From the NCBI GenBank assembly GCA_035690905.1, contig DASSKA010000129.1:1-30275 (forward strand): a DNA stretch of 30,275 nt. The letters run 5' to 3'. A program made the position numbers and the translations under genes. The notes under the pieces were generated by a model. It saw nothing but the letters and a program-made list of their open reading frames with translations. It made no database searches and had not been told where the DNA came from. Position 1 is the stretch's first letter. The number at the start of each line of letters is the position of its first letter. Positions 9,246 through 16,437 of the stretch are shown here, piece after piece. This DNA is from DASSKA01 sp035690905 (GTDB taxonomy: Bacteria; Actinomycetota; Actinomycetes; Propionibacteriales; Nocardioidaceae).

Positions 9246-9401
9246 TCACGAACGGGGCCGCTTGAAGTAGGCGACCAGGTTCTCGGGGTTCATGCCGGGC
9301 ACGATCTGCACCAGCTCCCAGCCGTCCTCGCCGAAGTTGTCGAGGATCTGCTTGGTCGAGTGCACCAGCACCGGCGCCGTGAAGTATTCCCATTTGGTCA
9401 T
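9246..9401 (-). CDS. DUF4177 small protein
   Basis: 51 residues. The core WEYFTAPVL, then GEDGWELVQIVPG, is the DUF4177 pattern of a small beta-rich protein. It heads the operon with ridA, NUDIX and MBL genes. The start ATG is fixed by a TAGGCT box 7 nt upstream (9414-9409 on the minus strand). Same position as the small gene Rv3678A in M. tuberculosis. Function unknown. Confidence 0.88.
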   Translation of the reverse strand: MTKWEYFTAPVLVHSTKQILDNFGEDGWELVQIVPGMNPENLVAYFKRPRS

Positions 9402-9408
9402 GCCCGGG

Positions 9409-9414
9409 AGCCTA
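9409..9414 (-). promoter_or_regulatory. -10 box TAGGCT for the DUF4177-ridA operon
   Basis: TAGGCT on the minus strand, 7 nt before ATG 9401. Together with the plus-strand box at 9431-9436 it makes a very compact divergent promoter: the two start codons are only 42 nt apart. Confidence 0.65.
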
Positions 9415-9430
9415 GCCCCGGTCGTCCCTA

Positions 9431-9436
9431 TAGCCT
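9431..9436 (+). promoter_or_regulatory. -10 box TAGCCT for the alpha/beta hydrolase gene
   Basis: TAGCCT followed by 7 nt and GTG 9444. It fits TANNNT and decides between GTG 9438 and GTG 9444 in favour of the latter. Confidence 0.55.
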
Positions 9437-9443
9437 GGTGCGG

Positions 9444-10220
9444 GTGGATCCTCGGGAGGTGCTCACGCGTACGTCGGACGGGCCCGATGCCGTGGTCCGG
9501 TACGCCGACCATGCCGACGGCGTCATCGACGTGTTCCACCCGTCACAGGGCCACGCCGTCGGGCCCCTCGTCGTACTCCTGCACGGAGGGTTCTGGCGCC
9601 AGGAGTGGGACCGGATGCACGCGCGACCACTGGCCAACGCGCTGGTCGCCGAGGGGCTGACCGTCGCGGTGCCGGAGTACCGCCGCGTCGGCGGCGCGGG
9701 CGGCTGGCCGCAGACCTTCGACGACGTGCGCACGGTGATGTCCGCGCTGCCCGGCCTGCTGAGCGGGATCGGCCTGCCCACCGACGGCGACGTCGTGGTG
9801 GCCGGCCACTCCGCCGGCGGGCACCTCGCGCTGTGGCTGGCCGGCGAGGGCCTCGACCTGACCCGGGTGGTCGGTCTGGCACCGGTCGGCGACCTGCGCG
9901 CCGCCGCCCGCGACCGGCTTGGCGACGACGCGACCGTCGAGCTGCTCGGCGGGGGCCCGGAGGACGTGCCGGACCGGTACGACGCCGCCGACCCGGCCAC
10001 CCGGTTGCAGGACCGACCGGACTGCCAGGTCGTGGTCGTGCACGGCTGCGAGGACACCATCGTCCCGGTCGCGAACAGCCGCGGGCTGGCCGCGCGGCAC
10101 CCGTTCGTGGACCTGCGCGAGCTGCCGGGGATCGAGCACTTCGGGGTGATCGACCCGATCTCCGAGGCGTGGCCCACGGTTCTCTCCGCGCTACGAGGTG
10201 AGCAGGTGCCGCTGGGATGA
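9444..10220 (+). CDS. Alpha/beta hydrolase, kynurenine-formamidase/BD-FAE-like
   Basis: 258 residues from GTG 9444; longer open frames run back into the divergent DUF4177 gene and are not credible. The oxyanion motif HGGFW is at 47-51, nucleophile S123 in GHSAGG, acid D204 in HGCEDTIVP and base H232 in IEHFG, so the triad is complete. The HGGxW signature is shared with kynurenine formamidases and small esterases; no other kynurenine-pathway gene is nearby, so the substrate is open. The stop overlaps the start of the sensor-kinase gene (ATGA). This is the first gene not shared with the mycobacterial arrangement. Confidence 0.87.
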   Translation: MDPREVLTRTSDGPDAVVRYADHADGVIDVFHPSQGHAVGPLVVLLHGGFWRQEWDRMHARPLANALVAEGLTVAVPEYRRVGGAGGWPQTFDDVRTVMSALPGLLSGIGLPTDGDVVVAGHSAGGHLALWLAGEGLDLTRVVGLAPVGDLRAAARDRLGDDATVELLGGGPEDVPDRYDAADPATRLQDRPDCQVVVVHGCEDTIVPVANSRGLAARHPFVDLRELPGIEHFGVIDPISEAWPTVLSALRGEQVPLG

Positions 10221-11245
10221 CCGACCGGATCGATGTACCAGCCCTGCCCCGCCCGCTGTCCGGCGGGAGGTCGCGGGCCTACGACGCCGTGCTCACGACC
10301 GTGCTGCTGCTTCCGGTGCTGGTGTTCCCGTTCACCTCGGTGCCCAGGTTCGCGACGCTGCTCAGCTTCATCGAGATCGTGCCGCTGCTGATGCGTCGAG
10401 TGCAGCCGGCCGGGTGCTTCTACACCGTCACCGCCGCCACGGCGCTGCAGCTGGCGCTGATCGACACCCCGACCTGGGGGCAGGTCGCGATGCCGTTCGC
10501 GGTCTACGCGGTGGCCGCCTACGAGAGCACCGCCACCGCCCGGGTCGCCCTGGTGGCGAGCCTGGTCCTCGCGGTCGCCGGCCCGGCGGTCTGGGTAGCT
10601 GGTGAGGGCCTGCCCGCTCAACAGGTCTTCTTGTGGTTCAGCACCGCCATCCTGCTGCTTGTGGCGGCCTGGGCGCTCGGGTCGATGGTCAAGGCGCAGC
10701 GGGCCTACGCCATGGAGGTGCGCACCGGTGCCGAGCGGCTGGAGCGGGAGGCGGCTCTGAAGGCGGACCTGGCCGAGGCCCGCCAGGCCCTGGAGGGCGG
10801 TGGACCCGCCGCAACCGAGCAGGAGGCGGTGGCCCAGCCCGACCTGGAGGACGTGCGCTCGCTGGTCGAACAGGCCAGGGAGAGCGGCATGCGGGTCACC
10901 GCGGACATCGCTGAGCAGACGTCCACCGTCTCCGCCGGAACCGGGCTGACGGCGTACCGGATCGTGCAGGAGGCGCTGTTCAACGTGCGCAAGCACGCCG
11001 GCGCGGCCGCCGAGGTGCACGTCTCCGTGCGGTTGATCGGCGGTGACCTGGTGGTCGAGATCCTCGACGACGGGTTCGGAGCGGACCGCACCTGGGAGCA
11101 GATGCCGGGCACCGGCCGGGGCCTCGCCGCGATGCGGGAGCGGGTCGACATGCACGGCGGTCACCTGGAAGCGGGTCCCCGGCAGGGCGGCGGTTTCGCG
11201 GTCCGGGCCCGGCTGCCGCTGCTGTCCCGCGAACCGCGGGCCTGA
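10217..11245 (+). CDS. NarL-family sensor-kinase-like membrane protein lacking the phospho-acceptor (DHp) domain
   Basis: 342 residues. The N-terminal ~160 residues hold about four to five membrane segments, followed by a short coiled coil (170-192). The C-terminal ATPase domain looks complete: N-box YRIVQEALFNVRKHAG (247-262), DDGFG (284-288) and G-box GTGRGLAAMRERV (298-310). Between coil and ATPase, family members carry a HisKA_3 acceptor domain with a RxxHD-type histidine; here a short Gly/Ala/Glu linker (193-208) leads straight to PDLEDVRSLVEQ, the segment normally just after that domain. No acceptor histidine is visible and no response regulator gene is adjacent. Translation is coupled to the hydrolase by ATGA. 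Confidence 0.85.
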   Translation: MTDRIDVPALPRPLSGGRSRAYDAVLTTVLLLPVLVFPFTSVPRFATLLSFIEIVPLLMRRVQPAGCFYTVTAATALQLALIDTPTWGQVAMPFAVYAVAAYESTATARVALVASLVLAVAGPAVWVAGEGLPAQQVFLWFSTAILLLVAAWALGSMVKAQRAYAMEVRTGAERLEREAALKADLAEARQALEGGGPAATEQEAVAQPDLEDVRSLVEQARESGMRVTADIAEQTSTVSAGTGLTAYRIVQEALFNVRKHAGAAAEVHVSVRLIGGDLVVEILDDGFGADRTWEQMPGTGRGLAAMRERVDMHGGHLEAGPRQGGGFAVRARLPLLSREPRA

Positions 11246-11279
11246 CGCGCCCCGTGGCGCGGGGTGAGAGTCTGTGCTC

Positions 11280-13007
11280 ATGGACAGACCATCCGCGCGC
11301 CGGGTCGCGATCGTGGGTGCCGGCCCGGCCGGGACCGCGCTGTCGCTGGGCCTGCTGAAGCAGGGGTACGGCGTCACGCTGGTCTCCGACCGGACCGCCG
11401 AGGAGATCCGGCACGGATCGGTGATGTCGAGCCAGATCACGTTCGAGTCCGCGCTCGAGATCGAGAACGCGCTGGGGATCACCGACCTGCTGCCCCCCGC
11501 GCCGAAGATCGAGCGGATGGCCTACCGGACCGACCGGACCGACGGCTCGTCGACGGGGTTCGCGACCCGGCTGGACACCCCGGCCCGGTCCATCGACCAG
11601 CGGCTGCGGCTGCCGCTGCTGCTCGAAGCGATCGAGGGGCTCGGCGGCAAGGTGGTGGTCCGTTCCGCGGAGGCGGACGACCTGGACGACCTGGCCGGGG
11701 ACCACGACCTGGTGGTGGTCTGCACGGGACGCGGGGGGCTGTCGTCGCTGTTCGAGGTCGATCCGGCCCGTTCGCCGTACTCCTCGCCCCAGCGGGTGGC
11801 GGCGCTGACCTACCTGCGCGGCGTGGCGCCGGACCCGGCCGGGCCGACACTCCGCTACCACAGCCTGGAGGGCGTCGGCGAGTGCTTCACCTGCCCGGCG
11901 CTGACCGTCGAGGGGCCCTGCGACATCGTCGTGGTCGAAGGCGTGCCCGGCGGGCCGCTGGACTGCTGGGACGACGTACACACCGAGGAGGACCACCTGG
12001 CTCGGCTGGAGAGCGTGCTGTCGGAGCACTTCGCCGACGAGTGGCTGCGGCTGCGCGACGGTTGGGGTCTGATGGACGAGGGCTCGATGCTGCGCGGCCG
12101 GATCACCCCGGCGGTCCGGCACCCGGTGGGCGTGCTGCCCTCAGGGACACCGGTGCTCGGGATGGCCGACGTGGTGGTGCTCAACGACCCGCTCACCAGC
12201 CAGGGATCCAACAACGCGATCAAGTCCGCGTCCTTCTACCTGGAGGCGATCACCGCGCACGACGGTCCGTTCGACCGGGACTGGATGGAGCGCACCTTCG
12301 CCAACTTCTGGCGCGGCTGGGGGCAGTGGGCGACCGCGTGGACCAACTCCTGGCTGCAGCCGGCGTCACCGCACCAGCGGCAGGTCGTCGACGCCGCGGC
12401 AGAGCACCCGTCGGTGGCCGCCCGCATCGCCGCCGGCTTCGACGACGCCCGGTTGTTCAGCCCGTGGTGGTTCTCCGCCGAGGACGCGCGGGTGTTCCTG
12501 GACGAGATGCTGGCCGCAGAGCGGGCCCGGTTCGACCCGCACGACCTGCGGCGGGCGCTGGGCCAGTACGCCACCGGGGTCACCGTGGTCACCACCGAGG
12601 ACGCCGAGGGCAACCGGTGGGGGATGACCGCGAACTCCTTCACCGCGGTGTCGCTGAACCCGCCGATCGTCTTGTGGGCGGCCGCGAAGAGCTCACCGTC
12701 GATGCCGGCGTTCGACCGCGCCGAGCGGTTCGCGGTCAACGTGCTCGCCTCCGACCAGCACCACCTGTCCCGGCAGTTCTCCACCTCCGGCACCGACAAG
12801 TTCGAGGGGGTCCGGCTGGCGCCCGGCTCGATGCCGGTGCTCGAAGGCGCGGTCGCGTCCTTCGAGTGCCGTACGACGCAGCGGGTCGACGCCGGGGACC
12901 ACGTGGTGTTCTTCGGGGAGATCGACTCCTACGCCGCCCCCGGCGGGGAGCCGCTGGTGTTCCACAGCGGCTACTACCGGATCGCCACCCGCCACCCCGA
13001 CCTCTGA
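11280..13007 (+). CDS. Fused styrene/indole-type monooxygenase and flavin reductase (StyA2B-like)
   Basis: 575 residues. Residues 1-415 are an FAD monooxygenase of the StyA type: Rossmann GxGxxG at 13-18 (GAGPAG) and the late FAD/active-site stretch NDPLTSQGSNNAIKSASFY at 302-320. Residues 420-575 are a complete flavin-reductase domain (RALGQYATGVTVVTT, then GMTANSFTAVSLNPP at 448-462, then GDHVVF at 539-544). StyA2B of Rhodococcus opacus is the known case of this fusion; it epoxidises styrene or oxidises indole using its own reduced FAD. No styrene catabolic genes (styC, styD) are nearby, so the natural substrate is unknown. Start ATG chosen from GAGTCT 6 nt upstream; GTG 11274 is the alternative. 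Confidence 0.87.
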   Translation: MDRPSARRVAIVGAGPAGTALSLGLLKQGYGVTLVSDRTAEEIRHGSVMSSQITFESALEIENALGITDLLPPAPKIERMAYRTDRTDGSSTGFATRLDTPARSIDQRLRLPLLLEAIEGLGGKVVVRSAEADDLDDLAGDHDLVVVCTGRGGLSSLFEVDPARSPYSSPQRVAALTYLRGVAPDPAGPTLRYHSLEGVGECFTCPALTVEGPCDIVVVEGVPGGPLDCWDDVHTEEDHLARLESVLSEHFADEWLRLRDGWGLMDEGSMLRGRITPAVRHPVGVLPSGTPVLGMADVVVLNDPLTSQGSNNAIKSASFYLEAITAHDGPFDRDWMERTFANFWRGWGQWATAWTNSWLQPASPHQRQVVDAAAEHPSVAARIAAGFDDARLFSPWWFSAEDARVFLDEMLAAERARFDPHDLRRALGQYATGVTVVTTEDAEGNRWGMTANSFTAVSLNPPIVLWAAAKSSPSMPAFDRAERFAVNVLASDQHHLSRQFSTSGTDKFEGVRLAPGSMPVLEGAVASFECRTTQRVDAGDHVVFFGEIDSYAAPGGEPLVFHSGYYRIATRHPDL

Positions 13008-13044
13008 GCGACTTGTTCAGGGGTGGCCCACGCGTCCCGGGCCT

Positions 13045-13064
13045 TTACCAGGGTCCCATGGTAA
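13045..13064 (+). repeat. Inverted repeat TTACCA...TGGTAA
   Basis: 6-bp perfect arms at 13045-13050 and 13059-13064 around GGGTCCCA. It is a variant of the neighbouring palindrome, sharing ACCATGG/CCATGGT elements. Confidence 0.6.
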
Positions 13065-13070
13065 GAGCCC

Positions 13071-13100
13071 GCCTCCCATGGTGAATTCACCATGGGAAGC
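13071..13100 (+). repeat. 30-nt near-perfect palindrome with core CCATGGTGAATTCACCATGG
   Basis: The central 24 nt (13074-13097) are a perfect palindrome and the arms extend to 13071-13100 with one mismatched pair. The same 20-nt core recurs at 14354-14373 on the other side of the next gene. With no loop it is more like a dimeric protein site, or a cruciform, than a terminator. Confidence 0.85.
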
Positions 13101-13316
13101 TGCCCTCTTCCATGGGGAGTTCGCCGGGAAGGAGCGGCGAGGGATACGACGGGCAGCCGCTTGCCGTCGTACGACGGGATAGCCACTCGTCGCGGGCCAG
13201 CTGTCCGACATGGTCCGACCCGCCAGAAGCCGTCCACAGCACCGGATGCGCCTCGCGTTTCCACCATTCGGAAGTTCCCCGTGGCGCTAGGCCAGCGCAA
13301 CCCCGACGGTGTCGGC

Positions 13317-14264
13317 ATGGACCCGCTTCGTGTCATCGCACAGGCAGACGGCTTCTTCACTCGCAAGCAAGCCATGCAGGCCGGTTATGACGCCAAGGCG
13401 ATCGCCCGCGCCCTCAAGGGCGGGCAGTGGGTGAGGGTCCGCCCCGGGGCGTACACCTACCCCGATCTGTGGGAAGCCGTCGATCCGGTCGCGCAACACC
13501 TGTGCCGCGCGCACGCGGTCGCCCGCAAGCTCGGCGGCCGGGTTGCCCTCAGCCATGTGAGCGCTGCGCTGGAGCACGGGCTCACCGTCTGGAACGTCGA
13601 CCTGAGCCTCGTACACGTGACTCGCCTGGACGGCGGTGCCGGCCGGATCGAGGCAGGGGTGGTGCACCACGAGGGCCTGACGTGTCAGGACGATCTCCGC
13701 GAACGCAACGGAATCCTGGTCATGAAGCCTGCCCGCGCAGCGCTCGAGACTGCCACCATGACCACCGCTGAAGGTGGGTTGGTCGTGCTCGACTCCCTGC
13801 TCCACTCGAAGGACAGCGACCGGACGAGGGACGAGCTGGACGCAACCTTCGATCCCATGAAGCGCTGGCCGGAAGCACGGCGGCTGGTCATCCCCGTGCG
13901 GATGGCCGACGGACGCGCAGAGTCCGCAGGGGAGTCGCGAGGGCGGCACCTGTGCTACGCCCACCACATCCCCGCGCCCGACCTGCAGTACAAGGTGTAC
14001 GACGAGCACGGAACCCTCGTGGGCATCTCGGACTACGGCTGGCCCGAGCACAGGCTGCTCGGGGAGTTCGACGGGAAGATCAAGTACGGCCGACTGCTCA
14101 AGCCGGGCCAGGAGCCTGGCGAGGTCGTGTTCGAGGAGAAGAAGCGCGAGGACCTGCTCCGCGAGATCACGCGCTTCGGGATGGTGCGGATCATCTGGAC
14201 CGACTACGACCGGCCGACTCACACCGCACTTCGGATCTGGCGGATGCTGCGGCGCGCTGCCTGA
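13317..14264 (+). CDS. AbiEi-like antitoxin-domain protein with C-terminal Vsr/PD-(D/E)xK-like domain
   Basis: 315 residues. The N-terminus (1-50: DGFFTRKQAMQAGYDAKAI, then WVRVRPGAYTYPD) is the winged-helix pattern of AbiEi-type antitoxin domains. The C-terminus (about 200-300) looks like a very short patch repair/DUF559-type nuclease fold: E206, D239 (ISDYGWPE), E250-F-D252-G-K254, then EEKKRED (273-279) and RIIW. Such standalone proteins are common in actinobacteria and lack a known toxin partner; none is seen here. The start is supported by GACGGT 6 nt upstream. The gene is bracketed by copies of one palindrome. Fold assignment is by motif only and nuclease activity is unproven. Confidence 0.75.
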   Translation: MDPLRVIAQADGFFTRKQAMQAGYDAKAIARALKGGQWVRVRPGAYTYPDLWEAVDPVAQHLCRAHAVARKLGGRVALSHVSAALEHGLTVWNVDLSLVHVTRLDGGAGRIEAGVVHHEGLTCQDDLRERNGILVMKPARAALETATMTTAEGGLVVLDSLLHSKDSDRTRDELDATFDPMKRWPEARRLVIPVRMADGRAESAGESRGRHLCYAHHIPAPDLQYKVYDEHGTLVGISDYGWPEHRLLGEFDGKIKYGRLLKPGQEPGEVVFEEKKREDLLREITRFGMVRIIWTDYDRPTHTALRIWRMLRRAA

Positions 14265-14296
14265 AGGGGGCTCGGCGCGCTGCCTGAAGGGGGCTC
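14251..14296 (+). repeat. 23-bp perfect tandem duplication across the stop codon
   Basis: Units 14251-14273 and 14274-14296 are identical. The first contains the last codons and TGA of the AbiEi-like gene, so the duplication left the protein unchanged and copied its 3' end. Confidence 0.85.
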
Positions 14297-14353
14297 GGGT
14301 TTGGGCCCCAGCCGAGCTCGTCGTACCAACTTCCCACGGAAAGGTCCTGCTGC

Positions 14354-14373
14354 CCATGGTGAATTCACCATGG
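14354..14373 (+). repeat. Second copy of palindrome CCATGGTGAATTCACCATGG
   Basis: Perfect 20-nt palindrome, identical in its core to 13076-13095. It is followed by CCCTTTACCATGG (14381-14393), another partial unit, and then by the IS30 element from 14416. Confidence 0.85.
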
Positions 14374-14415
14374 AGAGCGTCCCTTTACCATGGCACCCTG
14401 CTTGGCCTCTAGGCG

Positions 14416-15624
14416 CTAGCGCAACACCGTTGTTTCGTATGGCTGTCCCAGTATGTCGTTGAGGGCCTCGGCTGGGGTGCGCCAGTCCAGGGTCTTGCGG
14501 GGTCGGCCGTTGAGTTCGCGGGCGACGGCGGCGAGGTCGTCGGGGGTGTGGCGGCGCAGGCTGGTGCCTTTGGGGAAGTACTGGCGGAGCAGCCCGTTGG
14601 TGTTCTCGTTGGAGCCGCGTTGCCAGGGGCTGTGGGGGTCGGCGAAGTAGATCGGCATGTCGGCCTCCATCGAGATCCGGTGGTGCATGCCCATCTCCTT
14701 ACCGTTGTCCCAGGTCAACGACCGGCGCAGCTGGTCGGGCAGCGCGGCGATGGTCGGGGTCAATGCCTGGTAGAACTCCTCGGCGGTACGTCGTCGGGGC
14801 AGGTGGATCAGCATCACGAACCGGGTGGACCGTTCCACCAGGGTCCCGATCGCGGAGGCGTTGTTGGCGCCGATGATCAGGTCGCCTTCCCAGTGCCCGG
14901 GCACCGCCCGGTCCTCGGCCTCGGCTGGACGCTCACGGATCGAGATCGTCCCGGCCAGACGTCCCCGTCCGCACGCGGCGGCCTCGACCCGGCGGGTCTG
15001 GGAGTGCCGCCGGGTCCGCTGGGTCCGCAGGTAGGCGGTCAGCTCCCGCTTCAGCGACCCGCGGGCCTGCACGAACAGCGACTGGTAGATGGTCTCCGCG
15101 CTCACACGCATCACCGGATCATCTGGATGGTCCCGACGCAACCGGTAGGAGATCTCCTGAGGCGACCACTTGGCCTCCAGACCGGCCACGACATAGCGCC
15201 GCAGCCGTCCGGGTCGGGACAGCTTCCGCGGCCGTGCATGCGCGGTCCGGGCGGTGGCCTCGGCGCGGGCCTGCGCCGTCAACGGCCGGTAGCTGCCCTT
15301 GCGGCTGGCGTGCCGGCGGACCTCCCGGCTGATCGTGGACTTGTGCACCCCGATCGCCTCGGCGACCTGGCACTGGGTGTGCCCGGCAGCCAGCATCAGC
15401 CCAATCGTCTCCCGGTCGGTGACGGTAAGCCGTCGATAGGCGCAGCCGGCTCGGCCGGCCCGTGAAGATGGCGGAATCACACCTCCGCAGTCTCGAAGCC
15501 ACAGCCGCGCCGCGTCGTACGACACACCGGCCGACTCCGCAGCCTCACGCAGATGCACCCCCGCCCGGACCCCCGCCCAGACCTTCTCCCGGACCCCACC
15601 CAGAACCTCAACACCATGCGGCAT
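14416..15624 (-). CDS. IS30-family DDE transposase
   Basis: 402 residues from ATG 15624, just inside the right inverted repeat; the frame stays open upstream into flanking DNA but that is not element sequence. The N-terminal helix-turn-helix (about 66-103, ending HKSTISREVRRH) binds the element ends. The catalytic triad is D248 (GHWEGDLI), D306 (TWDNGKE) and E340 (PWQRGSNENTNGLLRQYFP), the diagnostic IS30 pattern. Full length with no frameshift, so probably active or recently active. Confidence 0.95.
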   Translation of the reverse strand: MPHGVEVLGGVREKVWAGVRAGVHLREAAESAGVSYDAARLWLRDCGGVIPPSSRAGRAGCAYRRLTVTDRETIGLMLAAGHTQCQVAEAIGVHKSTISREVRRHASRKGSYRPLTAQARAEATARTAHARPRKLSRPGRLRRYVVAGLEAKWSPQEISYRLRRDHPDDPVMRVSAETIYQSLFVQARGSLKRELTAYLRTQRTRRHSQTRRVEAAACGRGRLAGTISIRERPAEAEDRAVPGHWEGDLIIGANNASAIGTLVERSTRFVMLIHLPRRRTAEEFYQALTPTIAALPDQLRRSLTWDNGKEMGMHHRISMEADMPIYFADPHSPWQRGSNENTNGLLRQYFPKGTSLRRHTPDDLAAVARELNGRPRKTLDWRTPAEALNDILGQPYETTVLR

Positions 15625-15659
15625 CCCGCAACACCTCCAACATCGAGGCGTTGCGCTAG
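14416..15659 (-). mobile_element. IS30-family insertion sequence, about 1.24 kb, apparently intact
   Basis: Terminal inverted repeats: CTAGCGCAACACC (14416-14428) and its counterpart GGCGTTGCGCTAG (15647-15659) match at 12 of 13 positions. The outermost four bases at both ends are CTAG, itself palindromic, so they could be part of the repeat or a target duplication. No other duplication is visible outside. One transposase gene fills the element; its stop codon overlaps the left end. Confidence 0.85.
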
Positions 15660-15676
15660 GACCTGGAAACCGCCCT

Positions 15677-15730
15677 GGTAAAGGCCCCCGCGAGGGTAAA
15701 GGCCCCCGCGAGGGCAATGGCCCCCGCGAG
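15677..15730 (+). repeat. Three tandem copies of an 18-bp unit GGTAAAGGCCCCCGCGAG
   Basis: Units 15677-15694 and 15695-15712 are identical; 15713-15730 differs at two positions (GGCAAT for GGTAAA). The GGTAAAGG part is the reverse complement of the CTTTACC segments near 13043 and 14382, so it belongs to the same intergenic repeat family on the far side of the IS. Confidence 0.85.
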
Positions 15731-15748
15731 CGAGGCGGGGACGACCAC

Positions 15749-16375
15749 TCAGATCAGCTTGGGCTCGGTCTTCTCCCGGACCTCGTCCTCGGTGACCCCC
15801 GGCGCGAGCTCGACGAGCCGGAGCCCCTCCGGGGTCACGTCGATCACGCACAGGTCGGTGATGATCCGCTGCACGACGCCCTTGCCGGTGTAGGGCAGCG
15901 AGCACTCGTTGACGATCTTGTACGACCCGTCCTTGGCCACGTGCTCCATCAGCACGATGACCCGCTTGGCGCCGTGCACCAGGTCCATCGCGCCGCCCAT
16001 GCCCTTGATCATCTTCCCGGGGATGGTCCAGTTCGCGATGTCGCCGGAGGCCGAGACCTGCATCGCGCCCAGGATGGCGGCGTCGATCTTGCCGCCGCGG
16101 ATCATCCCGAACGACGTCGCGGAGTCGAAGAACGACGCTCCCTTGCGCAGGGTCACGGTCTCCTTGCCGGCGTTGATCAGGTCGGCGTCCTCCTCCCCGT
16201 CGTATGGGTAGGGCCCGACCCCGAGGATGCCGTTCTCGCTCTGCAGCACCAGCTCCACGCCCTCGGGGACGTAGTTCGGGACCATGGTCGGCAACCCGAT
16301 GCCCAGGTTGACGTAAGACCCGTCGGTCAGCTCCGAGGCGGCCCGCGCCGCCATCTCCTCACGCGTCCAGCTCAT
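15749..16375 (-). CDS. scoB: 3-oxoacid CoA-transferase subunit B
   Basis: 208 residues. Carries SENGILG with the catalytic glutamate E47 that forms the CoA thioester, and NLGIGLPT near the N-terminus. With subunit A it moves CoA between succinyl-CoA and acetoacetate or a related 3-oxoacid such as 3-oxoadipate. The start ATG has GAGGAG 8 nt upstream. The gap to scoA (49 nt) is filled by an intergenic repeat. Whether the acceptor is acetoacetate or 3-oxoadipate cannot be told from sequence alone. Confidence 0.93.
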   Translation of the reverse strand: MSWTREEMAARAASELTDGSYVNLGIGLPTMVPNYVPEGVELVLQSENGILGVGPYPYDGEEDADLINAGKETVTLRKGASFFDSATSFGMIRGGKIDAAILGAMQVSASGDIANWTIPGKMIKGMGGAMDLVHGAKRVIVLMEHVAKDGSYKIVNECSLPYTGKGVVQRIITDLCVIDVTPEGLRLVELAPGVTEDEVREKTEPKLI

Positions 16376-16391
16376 GTCAGATCTCCTCGGT

Positions 16392-16437
16392 CAGTGGTTT
16401 CGAGACGCTCACTTCGTCCGCTCCTCAACCACCACTG
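16392..16437 (-). repeat. REP-like intergenic repeat at the scoA/scoB junction
   Basis: Ends CAGTGGT (16392-16398) and ACCACTG (16431-16437) are inverted; read on the minus strand the unit contains GGTGGTTGAGGAGCGG, then GCGTCTCGAAACCAC. I recognise this as a repeat common between genes in Nocardioides-like genomes (from memory). Its TGA (16427-16425) is the scoA stop codon. Confidence 0.65.

Larger units (their letters stand above)
13008..13316 (+). other. 309-bp intergenic region with a palindrome cluster
   Basis: No credible gene. The left part carries three palindromic units (13045-13064, 13071-13100 and a degenerate one near 13107-13130). The right part contains the palindromic heptamer pair GTCGTACGAC near 13166 and a GACGGT box (13305-13310) 6 nt before the ATG of the next gene. 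Confidence 0.7.

Noticed and set aside
13284..13303. CTAGGCCAGCGCAACCCC resembles the IS30 left end
   Set aside because: It needs gaps to align, has no partner end and lies just before a normal start region; chance similarity is likely.
15677..15730. CRISPR-like array
   Set aside because: Units are head-to-tail without spacers and there are only three; no cas genes.
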